From a virus: a stretch of 44,951 nucleotides of DNA. The notes below the pieces were generated by a model. The model made no database searches and was not told the origin of the DNA. It was given only the letters and a program-made list of their open reading frames with translations. This document shows positions 38,667-44,951 of the stretch, in pieces. The stretch spans positions 1 to 44,951 of the IMG/VR virus record IMGVR_UViG_3300048921_000341, one strand, 5' to 3'. Position 1 is the first letter of the stretch. Every line of letters begins with the position of its first letter. A program made the translations under genes and the position numbers.

Positions 38667-39456
38667 CTCGCGGATCGTCCGGCAATGGCTCAAGTCGCTC
38701 GGCGTCCTGACGGCGGGCAACATGGATGCGAACGAGCTTCGCACCCGCATCGAGACCATGGGCTCGCTGCTCGCCCGTGAGTATCCGGCCTGGGCCTTCA
38801 CGACGAGCAGCCTTGCGCATGTCGGCAGGGCGTGCCGCTTCTTCCCGACCTACGGCGAGGCATGCGACGCGCTCACGGCGTGGTGCAAGGAACACCGGCC
38901 GGCGAATGTCCGGCTGCTGACGAACGAGCAGCCGGAGAAGCCGGCCGAGGTGCGCGAAGCCGAAGAGATCGCGGCCGATCGCAAATGGTGGCTCGACCGC
39001 ATCGCGAGGCTTCGCGACATCCCGAACCTCACGGCGAGGTGGCGCGAGGCGTTCGGGATGAACGAAGTCCTCTCGCGCCCCGATGCCTATCCCCGCGAAT
39101 GGGCCATCGGCCCGCTCGCCGACATCATGGCCGAGTGCGAGTTCGCGGGGTGCGATCAGGACGTTTCACGCGTCTACCTGCCGATGATCATGCGGCCCCG
39201 CCGAGAGGTGGCGGAGGCGCGTCGCGGCCCCCGCACCGGCCGGCCGGTCCCGCTCTCCGGCGCCGCCCTCTACGCCTCGCGGAAAGCGATCGGCATGCCG
39301 GCCGAACTCGTCGAGGCCGCGCGGCCGAAGACCGACCGGGACGCGGAGGACATCCCGCCGGCCGATGACGACGACGACGCCCCGCCGACGGTCTCGCGCG
39401 AGGCGGAGGGGTATCGGGATTTCGTGGACAACCTGCCGAGCCGGCGGAGCGCGTGA
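38653..39456 (+). CDS. Hypothetical replication-region protein
   Basis: 267 residues from ATG 38653, with GAGGGGG ahead, overlapping the DUF1376 gene by 14 nt. Features: RIVRQWLKSLGVLTAGNMDA, TSSLAHVGRACRFFPTYGEA, KWWLDRIARLRDIPNLTARW; helical throughout, with an acidic Asp-rich C-terminal stretch. The position after DUF1376 is where helicase loaders or replication accessory proteins often lie, but no Walker motif is present, so it is not a DnaC-type ATPase. Function unknown. Confidence 0.7.
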   Translation: MAGTDSRIVRQWLKSLGVLTAGNMDANELRTRIETMGSLLAREYPAWAFTTSSLAHVGRACRFFPTYGEACDALTAWCKEHRPANVRLLTNEQPEKPAEVREAEEIAADRKWWLDRIARLRDIPNLTARWREAFGMNEVLSRPDAYPREWAIGPLADIMAECEFAGCDQDVSRVYLPMIMRPRREVAEARRGPRTGRPVPLSGAALYASRKAIGMPAELVEAARPKTDRDAEDIPPADDDDDAPPTVSREAEGYRDFVDNLPSRRSA

Positions 39457-39725
39457 TGACGCCGGAAGAGCGCGCCAGCATCGGGCATTCCATCGCGACC
39501 CAATGCGCAAGCATGCTGGTCAAGCGGTCGCTCGATGTCGGCCTCGACTGGCGCGATATCTCGATCGAGTGCGAGACCGTGCTCGCCATCGTGACGGCGA
39601 CAATGGCGCATCTCGCGCGGGCGACCGCCCCGGAGCGCTTCGCGCAAGAGTTCGTCGAGGTGCTGACGGCGCGGGCTCATCTGCGCGTGCAAGCGCTGCT
39701 GCGCGGCGTCGAGTTTGAGGGGTAG
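39456..39725 (+). CDS. Hypothetical protein
   Basis: 89 residues from ATG 39456, TGATG overlap with the previous stop (GTG 39453 is an alternative). Helical: IGHSIATQCASMLVKRSLDV, ETVLAIVTATMAHLARATAP, FVEVLTARAHLRVQALL. No family recognised; co-translated with the replication-region gene. Confidence 0.57.
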   Translation: MTPEERASIGHSIATQCASMLVKRSLDVGLDWRDISIECETVLAIVTATMAHLARATAPERFAQEFVEVLTARAHLRVQALLRGVEFEG

Positions 39726-39729
39726 TTTG

Positions 39730-40020
39730 ATGAAGGCGCGCGACTTCTTCACCCGGCCTGCCTCTGGCGCTCCACTCGCGCCGCGCCCGATGTCGGTTCC
39801 CGATCCATCGCAGAGGCGCTTCCCGCTCCGCCAGGAACGGGCGCCGGCGATCGGGCAGCCGATGCCCGTCCGACCTCCGCAGCCGCCTTACGAGACGCCG
39901 GAGAAGCGCGAGGCCGCCCTCCGCGCTTGGCTCGCGACGAACAGCTTTCCGCCTCCGGCCGGCCTGCTCAACGCGATCTTCGCCGCTGCGGAGTGGCGCA
40001 CGCATCGGCGGCGCGGGTGA
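39730..40020 (+). CDS. Hypothetical protein
   Basis: 96 residues from ATG 39730, with GAGGGG upstream. Mostly Pro/Arg-rich N-terminal 60 residues (MKARDFFTRPASGAPLAPRP) and a short C-terminal helix (REAALRAWLATNSFPPPAGL, NAIFAAAEWRTHRR). No family recognised. Last gene before the lysis leader. Confidence 0.5.
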   Translation: MKARDFFTRPASGAPLAPRPMSVPDPSQRRFPLRQERAPAIGQPMPVRPPQPPYETPEKREAALRAWLATNSFPPPAGLLNAIFAAAEWRTHRRRG

Positions 40021-40074
40021 TGCCGGCCAGCCGAACCTATGCGCGGGCGTCATCGTGGAATGATCGCGAACCCG

Positions 40075-40085
40075 TGAATTATTCA
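40075..40085. promoter_or_regulatory. 11-bp palindrome in lysis leader
   Basis: TGAATTATTCA, a perfect AT-rich palindrome in GC-rich DNA, 8 nt before the nested RNA hairpin. It includes a TATTCA that could act as a -10. A protein-binding site or promoter element is possible. Confidence 0.35.
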
Positions 40086-40092
40086 TGTGCTG

Positions 40093-40167
40093 GACACGTT
40101 CGGCGAGTAGGTTCCCGCCGCCGCGCCGAAGAGCGCGCAACCCGTCATGGGAACCGCAAAACGTGTC
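40093..40167 (+). ncRNA. Nested three-tier RNA hairpin upstream of lysis genes
   Basis: Inverted repeats nest symmetrically: GACACGTT/AACGTGTC (40093-40100, 40160-40167), GGTTCCC/GGGAACC (40110-40116, 40149-40155), and CGCGC/GCGCG (40122-40126, 40133-40137) around a 6-nt loop. Together they make 20 perfect pairs. It lies 82 nt before the endolysin ATG, in a non-coding leader. It could be a regulatory RNA, an antiterminator or a small RNA; class unknown. Confidence 0.5.
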
Positions 40168-40249
40168 AGCCATCTCCGCGTGCGCGCCATCGGCGCGCGC
40201 TTTCGCCTTCCCGCTGTTTTCGTACCTCTCGAACCGGAAGGAACGCCGC

Positions 40250-40999
40250 ATGACTCGCCGCATCAGCGACGCCGGCTTCGCGAAGCTCCAGCAATGGGAA
40301 GGCTTCGTGCCCTACGCCTATGACGACGCGGACGGCTCGTATCCGCGCAAGCGCCTGACCTCGCGGGCCGGCGTCAAGGGCACCATCACCATTGGCTACG
40401 GCCACACGCGCACGGCCGCCCAGTTCATCGGCCGAGAGATCACCGAGGCGGAAGGCGCCGAGCTTCTCCGGAGCGACCTCGCGCCCGTCGAGGCCGCGAT
40501 CGAGAAGGCGATCACGGTGCCGCTGAACGATCGGCAGCACGCGGTGCTCTGCTCGTTCGCGTTCAACCTCGGGGCATCGCTCGATCCTGGCGCGCCGCTC
40601 GCCAACATCGCCGAGACGCTGAACACCGGCGACTATGGCGGCGCGCTCGCGCGGATGGGCCTCTACAACAAGACCCGCGTCAACGGGCGGCTCGTGCTGT
40701 CGAATGGGCTCGTCAACCGGCGCTCGCTCGAAGCCGGATACTGGGCGGCAGGCGAGAGCACGGTTGCGGCGACGCCGCCGGCGACGAAGCCCGAGGAAAG
40801 CGCCGCCGCGAAGCACGGCCCCGGTCTCGGCATCGGGGCGCTTGGAGGTGGTGCTCTCGCATCCGCTGCCGAGAAGCTTGGCGACGCGGACTGGAAGGTT
40901 GTCGCGGTGCTCGCCGTCGCCGCGCTCATCGCTGGCGCGGTGTGGTTCTTTTACCTCCGCTCGCCCATGCGGACACAGGTCGCGGAACGGCCCGAATGA
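40250..40999 (+). CDS. GH24 lysozyme-type endolysin with C-terminal membrane helix
   Basis: 249 residues from ATG 40250, with GGAAGGAAC ahead. The phage lysozyme (GH24) core has Glu17 (QQWEGF), Asp26 and TIGYGHT (Thr47), followed by the VPLNDRQHAVLCSFAFNLGA segment typical of the family. Compared with the usual D-x5-T spacing there are about 15 extra residues (SYPRKRLTSRAGVKG) between Asp and Thr. The C-terminus has a Pro/Ala linker and a hydrophobic helix (WKVVAVLAVAALIAGAVWFF), an inner-membrane anchor. It cleaves peptidoglycan at lysis. No separate holin gene is obvious; the helix may relate to release. Confidence 0.9.
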   Translation: MTRRISDAGFAKLQQWEGFVPYAYDDADGSYPRKRLTSRAGVKGTITIGYGHTRTAAQFIGREITEAEGAELLRSDLAPVEAAIEKAITVPLNDRQHAVLCSFAFNLGASLDPGAPLANIAETLNTGDYGGALARMGLYNKTRVNGRLVLSNGLVNRRSLEAGYWAAGESTVAATPPATKPEESAAAKHGPGLGIGALGGGALASAAEKLGDADWKVVAVLAVAALIAGAVWFFYLRSPMRTQVAERPE

Positions 41000-41241
41000 T
41001 CGAGGCAATCACCTCCCTGGCCAGCGGTGCTTGGCCATGGATCGTCAGCATCGGCGGCGCCCTCTTGGGCGTCGTCTGGGCTTATCGGAAGGGCGCGAGG
41101 GACACGACGAATGCACGCGATGCGGCCGATCTTCGTCGGGATGTTGAGAACCGCGACACGCGCGCGGCTGTTGACCGCGATATTGCTCGCGACCCCGATC
41201 CTGCTGCCGGGTTGCAGCGCGGCAAGTGGTTCCGCGACTAG
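40996..41241 (+). CDS. Rz: Rz-like inner-membrane spanin
   Basis: 81 residues from ATG 40996 (ATGA overlap with the endolysin stop). An N-terminal transmembrane helix (AWPWIVSIGGALLGVVWAY) followed by a charged, helical periplasmic part (ARDTTNARDAADLRRDVENR) fits the i-spanin plan. Rz1 begins inside this gene in another frame, which is the hallmark of Rz/Rz1 pairs. Together they fuse the inner and outer membranes in the last step of lysis. Confidence 0.75.
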   Translation: MIEAITSLASGAWPWIVSIGGALLGVVWAYRKGARDTTNARDAADLRRDVENRDTRAAVDRDIARDPDPAAGLQRGKWFRD

Positions 41242-41356
41242 CGTTTGCGGCCCCTGGCGTCCGATCCTAGTCTCGCGCCAGGACGTGCTGACGCGGGGCA
41301 CCGCTGCGGACATCCTGGCGCACAATGAGACCGGGCGCCGCCTCTGCGCATGGTGA
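41141..41356 (+). CDS. Rz1: Rz1-like outer-membrane spanin lipoprotein
   Basis: 71 residues from ATG 41141. It starts MLRTATRARLLTAILLATPI and has a lipobox LLPGC (Cys about residue 24), then CGPWRPILVSRQDVLTRGTA and ILAHNETGRRLCAW, a pattern typical of o-spanins of alphaproteobacterial phages. It overlaps the Rz frame by 101 nt and extends beyond it. Outer-membrane lipoprotein partner of Rz. Confidence 0.8.
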   Translation: MLRTATRARLLTAILLATPILLPGCSAASGSATSVCGPWRPILVSRQDVLTRGTAADILAHNETGRRLCAW

Positions 41357-41422
41357 CGTGAGGGAACCCCATCATCTCGCTGAAGCGCGCGGCGTGATGG
41401 GATGAGACGAAAGGATGAGGGA

Positions 41423-41617
41423 ATGCCCCTGAACTTCGAAGTTCCTATTGACGCGCAGATTGCCGCCGTCGAGCGAGAGATCGAGATGCGGCAGAAGGTC
41501 TATCCGACACTCGTCGAGGCGCATCGCATGTCGCAGTCCCGCGCCGATGCCGAAATCGAGCAGATGCGCGCCGTCCTGCTGACTTTGCGGCGCGTGGAAC
41601 GCGGGATTTCATCCTGA
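41423..41617 (+). CDS. Small coiled-coil protein
   Basis: 64 residues from ATG 41423, the ATG lying inside GAGGGAATGCCCC (in-frame alternative at 41402). QIAAVEREIEMRQKVYPTLV and ADAEIEQMRAVLLTLRRVER form a helical hairpin. A 7-bp hairpin CCCATCA/TGATGGG (41368-41374, 41395-41401) lies in the leader. Function unknown. Confidence 0.6.
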   Translation: MPLNFEVPIDAQIAAVEREIEMRQKVYPTLVEAHRMSQSRADAEIEQMRAVLLTLRRVERGISS

Positions 41618-41847
41618 TGTGCTCGCAAGTCGCCCTCGGGCTCTTCGGGCTCGCGATCGGGGCTGTCGTCACCGCCTTCATCCTGTTCCTCCGCGAGGTG
41701 GTACGCGGCATCAACCTTGATCGTGTGCACCGCCGCCTTGACACTTTCCGGGCGCGCCAGGATTTGCGCGCCTTCGGGCGGAGCCGGCAGCGTGTGGAGG
41801 GTGATTCTCGTGGTGCGGATCGAGCCGATTCATCGCGCCCCGATTAG
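41617..41847 (+). CDS. Small membrane protein
   Basis: 76 residues, ATG overlapping the previous TGA. One transmembrane helix (VALGLFGLAIGAVVTAFILF), then a basic, helical cytoplasmic part (GINLDRVHRRLDTFRARQDL). As a single-span protein next to the spanins it could be a holin or pinholin-like factor; there is no other support. Confidence 0.55.
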   Translation: MCSQVALGLFGLAIGAVVTAFILFLREVVRGINLDRVHRRLDTFRARQDLRAFGRSRQRVEGDSRGADRADSSRPD

Positions 41848-41989
41848 CGCGGCGCGTCTCGACGAACTGCGCGCCTATCTCCGCAGCGGCAAGCCCGCGA
41901 TCTATGTGGTTGACCGCGAAAGCCTGCTCGCGCTCGTCGCCGAAATCGATCGGCTCAACGCGCTTCTCGACAAGGCAAAATCGACATGA
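41810..41989 (+). CDS. Small hypothetical protein
   Basis: 59 residues from GTG 41810, chosen because GGAGG (41796-41800) is 9 nt upstream; it overlaps the previous gene in another frame. RIEPIHRAPISAARLDELRA then YVVDRESLLALVAEIDRLNA. Function unknown; the next gene overlaps its stop (ATGA). Confidence 0.5.
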   Translation: MVRIEPIHRAPISAARLDELRAYLRSGKPAIYVVDRESLLALVAEIDRLNALLDKAKST

Positions 41990-42207
41990 CGTTTCCGCCT
42001 GACCGCATCGGCGACAAGGGCCAGCGCTTCGAGGTGCGGGCCGAAGAGGAAGGGCGCGAGTTCGTCGTCGGATGGTCCGATAGCTATGCCGGCGCCATGC
42101 GGATGGTGGACGCTTGGCTGCTGCGCGGCCCGCGCGTCCAAGCCTGGATTGTGGACCGGAAAGCGCCGAAATCCGCCGAAAACCGAGGCCCCGCCGATCC
42201 TCTTTGA
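41986..42207 (+). CDS. Small hypothetical protein
   Basis: 73 residues (ATGA overlap). GDKGQRFEVRAEEEGREFVV then GWSDSYAGAMRMVDAWLLRG and VQAWIVDRKAP: beta-beta-alpha-beta, possibly a small ferredoxin-like or single-domain fold. This DKGQRFEV-type protein occurs widely in alphaproteobacterial phages with unknown function. Confidence 0.6.
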   Translation: MTFPPDRIGDKGQRFEVRAEEEGREFVVGWSDSYAGAMRMVDAWLLRGPRVQAWIVDRKAPKSAENRGPADPL

Positions 42208-42233
42208 CCGGATGGCGTGAAATCCGCTACACA
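42204..42233 (+). promoter_or_regulatory. Promoter for 42277 operon
   Basis: TTGACC (42204-42209), 18-nt spacer, TACACA (42228-42233), within CCGCTACA. It reads toward the 42277 gene, whose ATG follows 43 nt later. Independent expression, for instance in the lysogen, would fit. Confidence 0.5.
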
Positions 42234-42276
42234 GGCCGCCCCCGGCCAATCCCGGCCGGCTTGAGGGAACATCCCC

Positions 42277-42741
42277 ATGACAGGCTCGCTAACCGCCCCT
42301 GCGGTCCCGCCCGACGACGATTCCGCGCCCTCGCGCATCCTCGGGCCCAGCCCCGATCACATGCTCGCCGAACTCAACGCGATCGAGCTTGCGCTCGGCT
42401 CGAAGAAGGTTTTCGCCAAGCGCGGCGGCGGATGGATCACTGAGGCGTGCCTGGACGGAGGCGAGCCCGTCTCGCACCGGTCAACGGCGCTGCCCGACCT
42501 GATTGCGAAGCGCCGCGCCGCGCTCGACGCGGAATGCGATCGGCCGATGTCGCCGGAGGAATTTCGGGAGGCGCTCATCATCGTCAATCTCTCGCGGCCT
42601 CGCCTCGCCTTCCTGACCGACTACAGCGAAGGCGCGGCGCGCGGATGGGATTCGGGCCGCTCCGCCGTCCCGCCACGGGTTGCGACATGGCTCCGCGCTC
42701 TCGTGGCGCACTGGCGCGCCAATCCGCCGCCGCCGCGCTGA
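42277..42741 (+). CDS. Hypothetical protein with HTH-like end
   Basis: 154 residues. The ATG follows GAGGGAACATCCCC. Residues about 28-90 form an alpha/beta part (LAELNAIELALGSKKVFAKR), and the C-terminal 35 residues (GAARGWDSGRSAVPPRVATW, then LRALVAHW) resemble the HTH end of the 2409-2714 protein. It has its own promoter-like site. Possibly a DNA-binding protein; unproven. Confidence 0.6.
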   Translation: MTGSLTAPAVPPDDDSAPSRILGPSPDHMLAELNAIELALGSKKVFAKRGGGWITEACLDGGEPVSHRSTALPDLIAKRRAALDAECDRPMSPEEFREALIIVNLSRPRLAFLTDYSEGAARGWDSGRSAVPPRVATWLRALVAHWRANPPPPR

Positions 42742-42779
42742 AACCGCCTCCGCAACCCCAAGAGAGGGAAACCACCCCT

Positions 42780-43127
42780 ATGCGCCTTCCCATTCGCCTT
42801 GCCGCCCTGGCGGCTCTCATCGCCACCACTGCATGCACCTCGATCGAGACGCATCGCCTCGCTTGCGCTCGCGAGCTTCCGGCGACGCGGACGATCTTCA
42901 ATTCGCCCTACGGCGACAATCCGGCCGCCGCCGGGCGCCCGCTCTTCGAGGTGGTGCCGGCCGATGCGCCGGCGCCCGAGGCGATCGAGCGGTGCGCCCA
43001 AGAGCGCTACGCCGAAGGCCGCGATGCCTTCGCCGCCGGGCTCGTGATGGGTGCGACCATGCCGGACTTCTCGCCGTCGCCTTACCGGCAAGTCTCGATC
43101 GATCGCGCGCTTTCGAGGCTCCGTTGA
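42780..43127 (+). CDS. Small lipoprotein
   Basis: 115 residues from ATG 42780, with AGAGAGGGAA upstream. MRLPIRLAALAALIATTACT is a lipoprotein signal peptide with a lipobox-like ATTAC-C (Cys19). The mature part (FNSPYGDNPAAAGRPLFEVV) is soluble. Envelope lipoproteins from prophages can cause superinfection exclusion; here that is only a possibility. Confidence 0.65.
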   Translation: MRLPIRLAALAALIATTACTSIETHRLACARELPATRTIFNSPYGDNPAAAGRPLFEVVPADAPAPEAIERCAQERYAEGRDAFAAGLVMGATMPDFSPSPYRQVSIDRALSRLR

Positions 43128-43753
43128 TGCGGCCCTATGGCGAGTGGCGTTCCGTCGAGGTGCCGAAGCTCATGCGCACCTTGCCGAAGGATCATCGCGG
43201 CTACCCGATCCCGTTCATCGTGCTGCGCGACAAGGCGAAGCAACCGCACTTCCCGATCAACGACGTTGCCCGCGTCGTGGAGTGCGGCCGTAAGCGCCTT
43301 TGCGGGATTTGCGGGAAGCGCCTCAATCCGAAGGCGCTTTCGTTCGTCATCGGCGGCCCTGCATCGGCGCTGCATGAGCGTGGCGCCTATCTCGACCCGC
43401 CGATGCATGAAGAGTGCGCCCGCTACGCGATCCGGGTTTGCCCCTATCTCGGCGCGCCGGTCTATGGCCGCATGATCGAAGACCGGAAGCTTGCTGATGC
43501 GCAGCGGCCGGCCGGCGTCGTCATCGGCATCGCCTCCGAAGTGATCGAGGATCGGCCGGCGATGTTCGGGCTCGTCGGTTCTCCATCATGGGAGGTTGTG
43601 AGCGCGGCTCCCGGGCATTGCGTGTTCAGGCTTCCCGGCCCGGCCGCCGTGCTCGAATGGTGGCATGCCGGCGAGCGCGTGCAGGACGAGCGCGACATCG
43701 AAGAGGCGATCGCGGTTTCAATGCAGCGTGCGGAGGCGAAGGCGCATGGCTGA
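43127..43753 (+). CDS. Hypothetical protein with zinc motif
   Basis: 208 residues from ATG 43127 (TGATG overlap). GRKRLCGICGKRLNPKALSF (CxxC) and PPMHEECARYAIRVCPYLG (H-x2-C and CP) make a treble-clef-like metal site. Beta-rich second half (PGHCVFRLPGPAAVLEWWHA). The CGICG, MHxxCARYA and CPYL motifs occur in a phage/actinobacterial protein group of unknown function. Confidence 0.68.
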   Translation: MRPYGEWRSVEVPKLMRTLPKDHRGYPIPFIVLRDKAKQPHFPINDVARVVECGRKRLCGICGKRLNPKALSFVIGGPASALHERGAYLDPPMHEECARYAIRVCPYLGAPVYGRMIEDRKLADAQRPAGVVIGIASEVIEDRPAMFGLVGSPSWEVVSAAPGHCVFRLPGPAAVLEWWHAGERVQDERDIEEAIAVSMQRAEAKAHG

Positions 43754-44225
43754 CAAGTTCCCCGACTGGACGCCGTTTGAGCGCTCCACGCCCGGCCCGC
43801 TCAAGCCGGGCGAGATTGAACGGCTTGCGGCGGCGACCGGCACCTCGCTCGACGTGGCGCGGCGTGTGGCGGAGGAATGCCGGCGCGACGAGTATTTCGT
43901 GAACTCCCGCTATCAAGTCGCGATCCGGCGCACCGAGCAGGAAGACGGGCCAATGCTCGTGCATCTGTCCATCCGGCGGCTCGATCGGAAGCCGGTCGGG
44001 CGTGAGAGGTTCCGGGATTTCCAGCGCATCAAGACGGAACTCGTCGGGCCAGACTGCGAAGGCGTCGAGCTTTATCCGGCCGAAAGCCGGCTCGTCGATA
44101 TGGCGAACCAATACCATCTGTGGTGCGTCGCCGATCCCGCATTCCGGTTTCCGTTCGGGTTCGGCAGCCGGATGCTACTCGGGCCGATCGAGGGCGCCTC
44201 TGCGGTGCAGGCTCCCTTCACCTAG
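43746..44225 (+). CDS. Conserved phage protein (FRDFQRIK / YHLW type)
   Basis: 159 residues from ATG 43746, 8-nt overlap. The second half, FRDFQRIKTELVGPDCEGVE, LYPAESRLVDMANQYHLWCV and FRFPFGFGS, matches a protein family frequent in tailed phages of proteobacteria and actinobacteria (DUF7694-like, from memory). The first half is helical with IERLAAATGTSLDVARRVAE. Role unknown. Confidence 0.72.
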   Translation: MADKFPDWTPFERSTPGPLKPGEIERLAAATGTSLDVARRVAEECRRDEYFVNSRYQVAIRRTEQEDGPMLVHLSIRRLDRKPVGRERFRDFQRIKTELVGPDCEGVELYPAESRLVDMANQYHLWCVADPAFRFPFGFGSRMLLGPIEGASAVQAPFT

Positions 44226-44249
44226 TCACTCTCCGCACAGCACGACGAC

Positions 44250-44279
44250 GAAAGGGCCGGGCAATTGCTCGGCCCTTTC
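44250..44279 (+). terminator. Rho-independent terminator
   Basis: 10-bp stem GAAAGGGCCG (44250-44259) and CGGCCCTTTC (44270-44279). The loop itself contains the palindrome GCAATTGC. It closes the 42277-44225 operon. The rest of 44226-44354 holds no gene. Confidence 0.7.
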
Positions 44280-44354
44280 TGCATGCAGGGTGCAACGTGT
44301 TGATGATGCAGCTATATCCGGAGGATGTCGCACCAAGCGCAGAGGGATAGCCCC

Positions 44355-44714
44355 ATGCGGAACCGCAAGGCCCCGCTCTTTCGGCCAGCATTCGCACCGA
44401 CGCCAGAGCAGCAGGAGGAACAGCGGCGAGCGCGGGATCGGCAGCGCCCCACCTCCACTGCACGCGGCTATGACGCCGACTGGCGAGCGCTGCGCGCCGA
44501 CGTGTTGGAGGCGGAGCCGTGGTGCAGGCGATGCCGTGGTCTCGGCGTCATGACCAGGGCGACCGACGTTGACCACGTCCAGCCGGTGGCAGCACGGCCA
44601 GACCTTCGGCTCGTGCGTTCGAACCTCATGCCCCTTTGCCACCCGCACCATTCCGAGCGGACTGCCCGCTTCGATGGCGGTTTCGGCAACGCCAGGAAGG
44701 CGAAGCCCGAATGA
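44355..44714 (+). CDS. HNH endonuclease
   Basis: 119 residues from ATG 44355, with GAGGGA 8 nt ahead. WCRRCRGLG (zinc CxxC), TDVDHVQPVA (D-H), SNLMPLCHPHHSE (N and H-H) make a complete HNH/betabeta-alpha-metal nuclease. HNH genes next to terminase genes act with the terminase in cos cleavage in HK97-like phages. If the ends join, this gene is directly upstream of terS, exactly that arrangement. Confidence 0.9.
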   Translation: MRNRKAPLFRPAFAPTPEQQEEQRRARDRQRPTSTARGYDADWRALRADVLEAEPWCRRCRGLGVMTRATDVDHVQPVAARPDLRLVRSNLMPLCHPHHSERTARFDGGFGNARKAKPE

Positions 44715-44951
44715 CCCCCGCCAGCCCCGCCAGGAAGGCCGCCAGAGGCGCCGCCCTCCACGCCGCACCCTACCGCCGGCCATGCCCCGGCACGCCGCCC
44801 CTGCCTTCCCTGGCCGGGCCTTGGTGGCATCCTGGCCCGATCCGCGAGCCATGCGCCGCGCGGCGCGGAAATCGGCCGATCGGGGGCCAGCCCCGTCGAA
44901 ATTGCATGGCCGGGGGGGCACCCCAGCGCCCCACGCATGAGAGCGCCAAAC
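44715..44951. other. Right end, candidate cos region
   Basis: 237 nt after the HNH gene. An ATG (44711) overlapping its stop opens a frame that runs to the window end, but its Arg/Pro/Gly-rich product looks non-coding. The stretch is dense in G and C runs with small hairpins (e.g. CGGGG/CCCCG near 44880). Joined to positions 1-76 it forms the HNH-terS gap where cos is expected. Confidence 0.4.

Noticed and set aside
44711-44950. ATG overlapping the HNH stop, open to the window end
   Set aside because: Composition is Arg/Pro/Gly-rich as expected of random GC-rich DNA. It stays open across a hypothetical joined end but has no domain. Kept only as part of the end region.
1-44951. tRNA, rRNA or CRISPR array
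   Set aside because: No cloverleaf-type T-loop, rRNA segment or spaced direct repeats recognised by eye on either strand.

Overview
The window reads as the genome, or nearly all of it, of a GC-rich temperate tailed phage (siphovirus) or excised prophage. The gene content (HK97-type head genes, tape measure, tyrosine integrase, spanin pair, GapR-like DNA-binding protein) and GC-saturated codons suggest an alphaproteobacterial, probably hyphomicrobial, host; the host is inferred, not seen. An HNH endonuclease gene at the right end and the terminase genes at the left end would be neighbours if the molecule were joined, so the ends probably lie at or near cos.

Layout. (1) 77-20518, plus strand, late structural operon: terS, terL, a small HTH-like protein, a one-frame prohead protease-major capsid fusion, an Ig-like (IPT/TIG) protein, portal, a collagen-like protein overlapping the portal gene, connector, head closure and tail terminator proteins, tail tube, a tail chaperone pair with a canonical -1 slippery site, a gp10-like protein, tape measure, distal tail proteins, an NlpC/P60 peptidase, a J-like tip protein and two fibre genes, one with an S74 chaperone. 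A terminator at 20562-20597 closes it. (2) 20683-28073, minus strand: 20 small, mostly 1-14 nt overlapping genes, nearly all of unknown function, several cysteine-rich. (3) 28332-30584, plus strand: two small zinc-type proteins, a 347-nt non-coding region full of repeats (candidate attP and operators), and the tyrosine integrase. (4) 30603-36206, minus strand: a Cys-rich protein, two AlpA/excisionase-like HTH proteins, small unknowns, a RecA-like (Sak4-type) ATPase and a PD-(D/E)XK nuclease, that is, an early recombination module. (5) 36566-40020, plus strand: Cro-like HTH, GapR-like protein, VRR-NUC nuclease, a DUF1376 replication protein whose gene carries a likely replication origin, and small genes. 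(6) 40021-44225, plus strand: a nested inverted-repeat RNA leader, GH24 endolysin with a C-terminal membrane anchor, overlapping Rz/Rz1 spanins and small unknowns. (7) HNH endonuclease and the right end.

The parts that most deserve follow-up are the origin-like repeats with inverted DnaA boxes inside the replication gene, the ATTTACG sites shared by the integrase and early promoters, the three-tier RNA hairpin before the lysis genes, the in-frame protease-capsid fusion with an internal start, the CCCTTTG slippery site, and the collagen-like head-region protein. No tRNA, rRNA, CRISPR array or insertion sequence was recognised. No CI-type repressor and no replicative helicase or polymerase was recognised.
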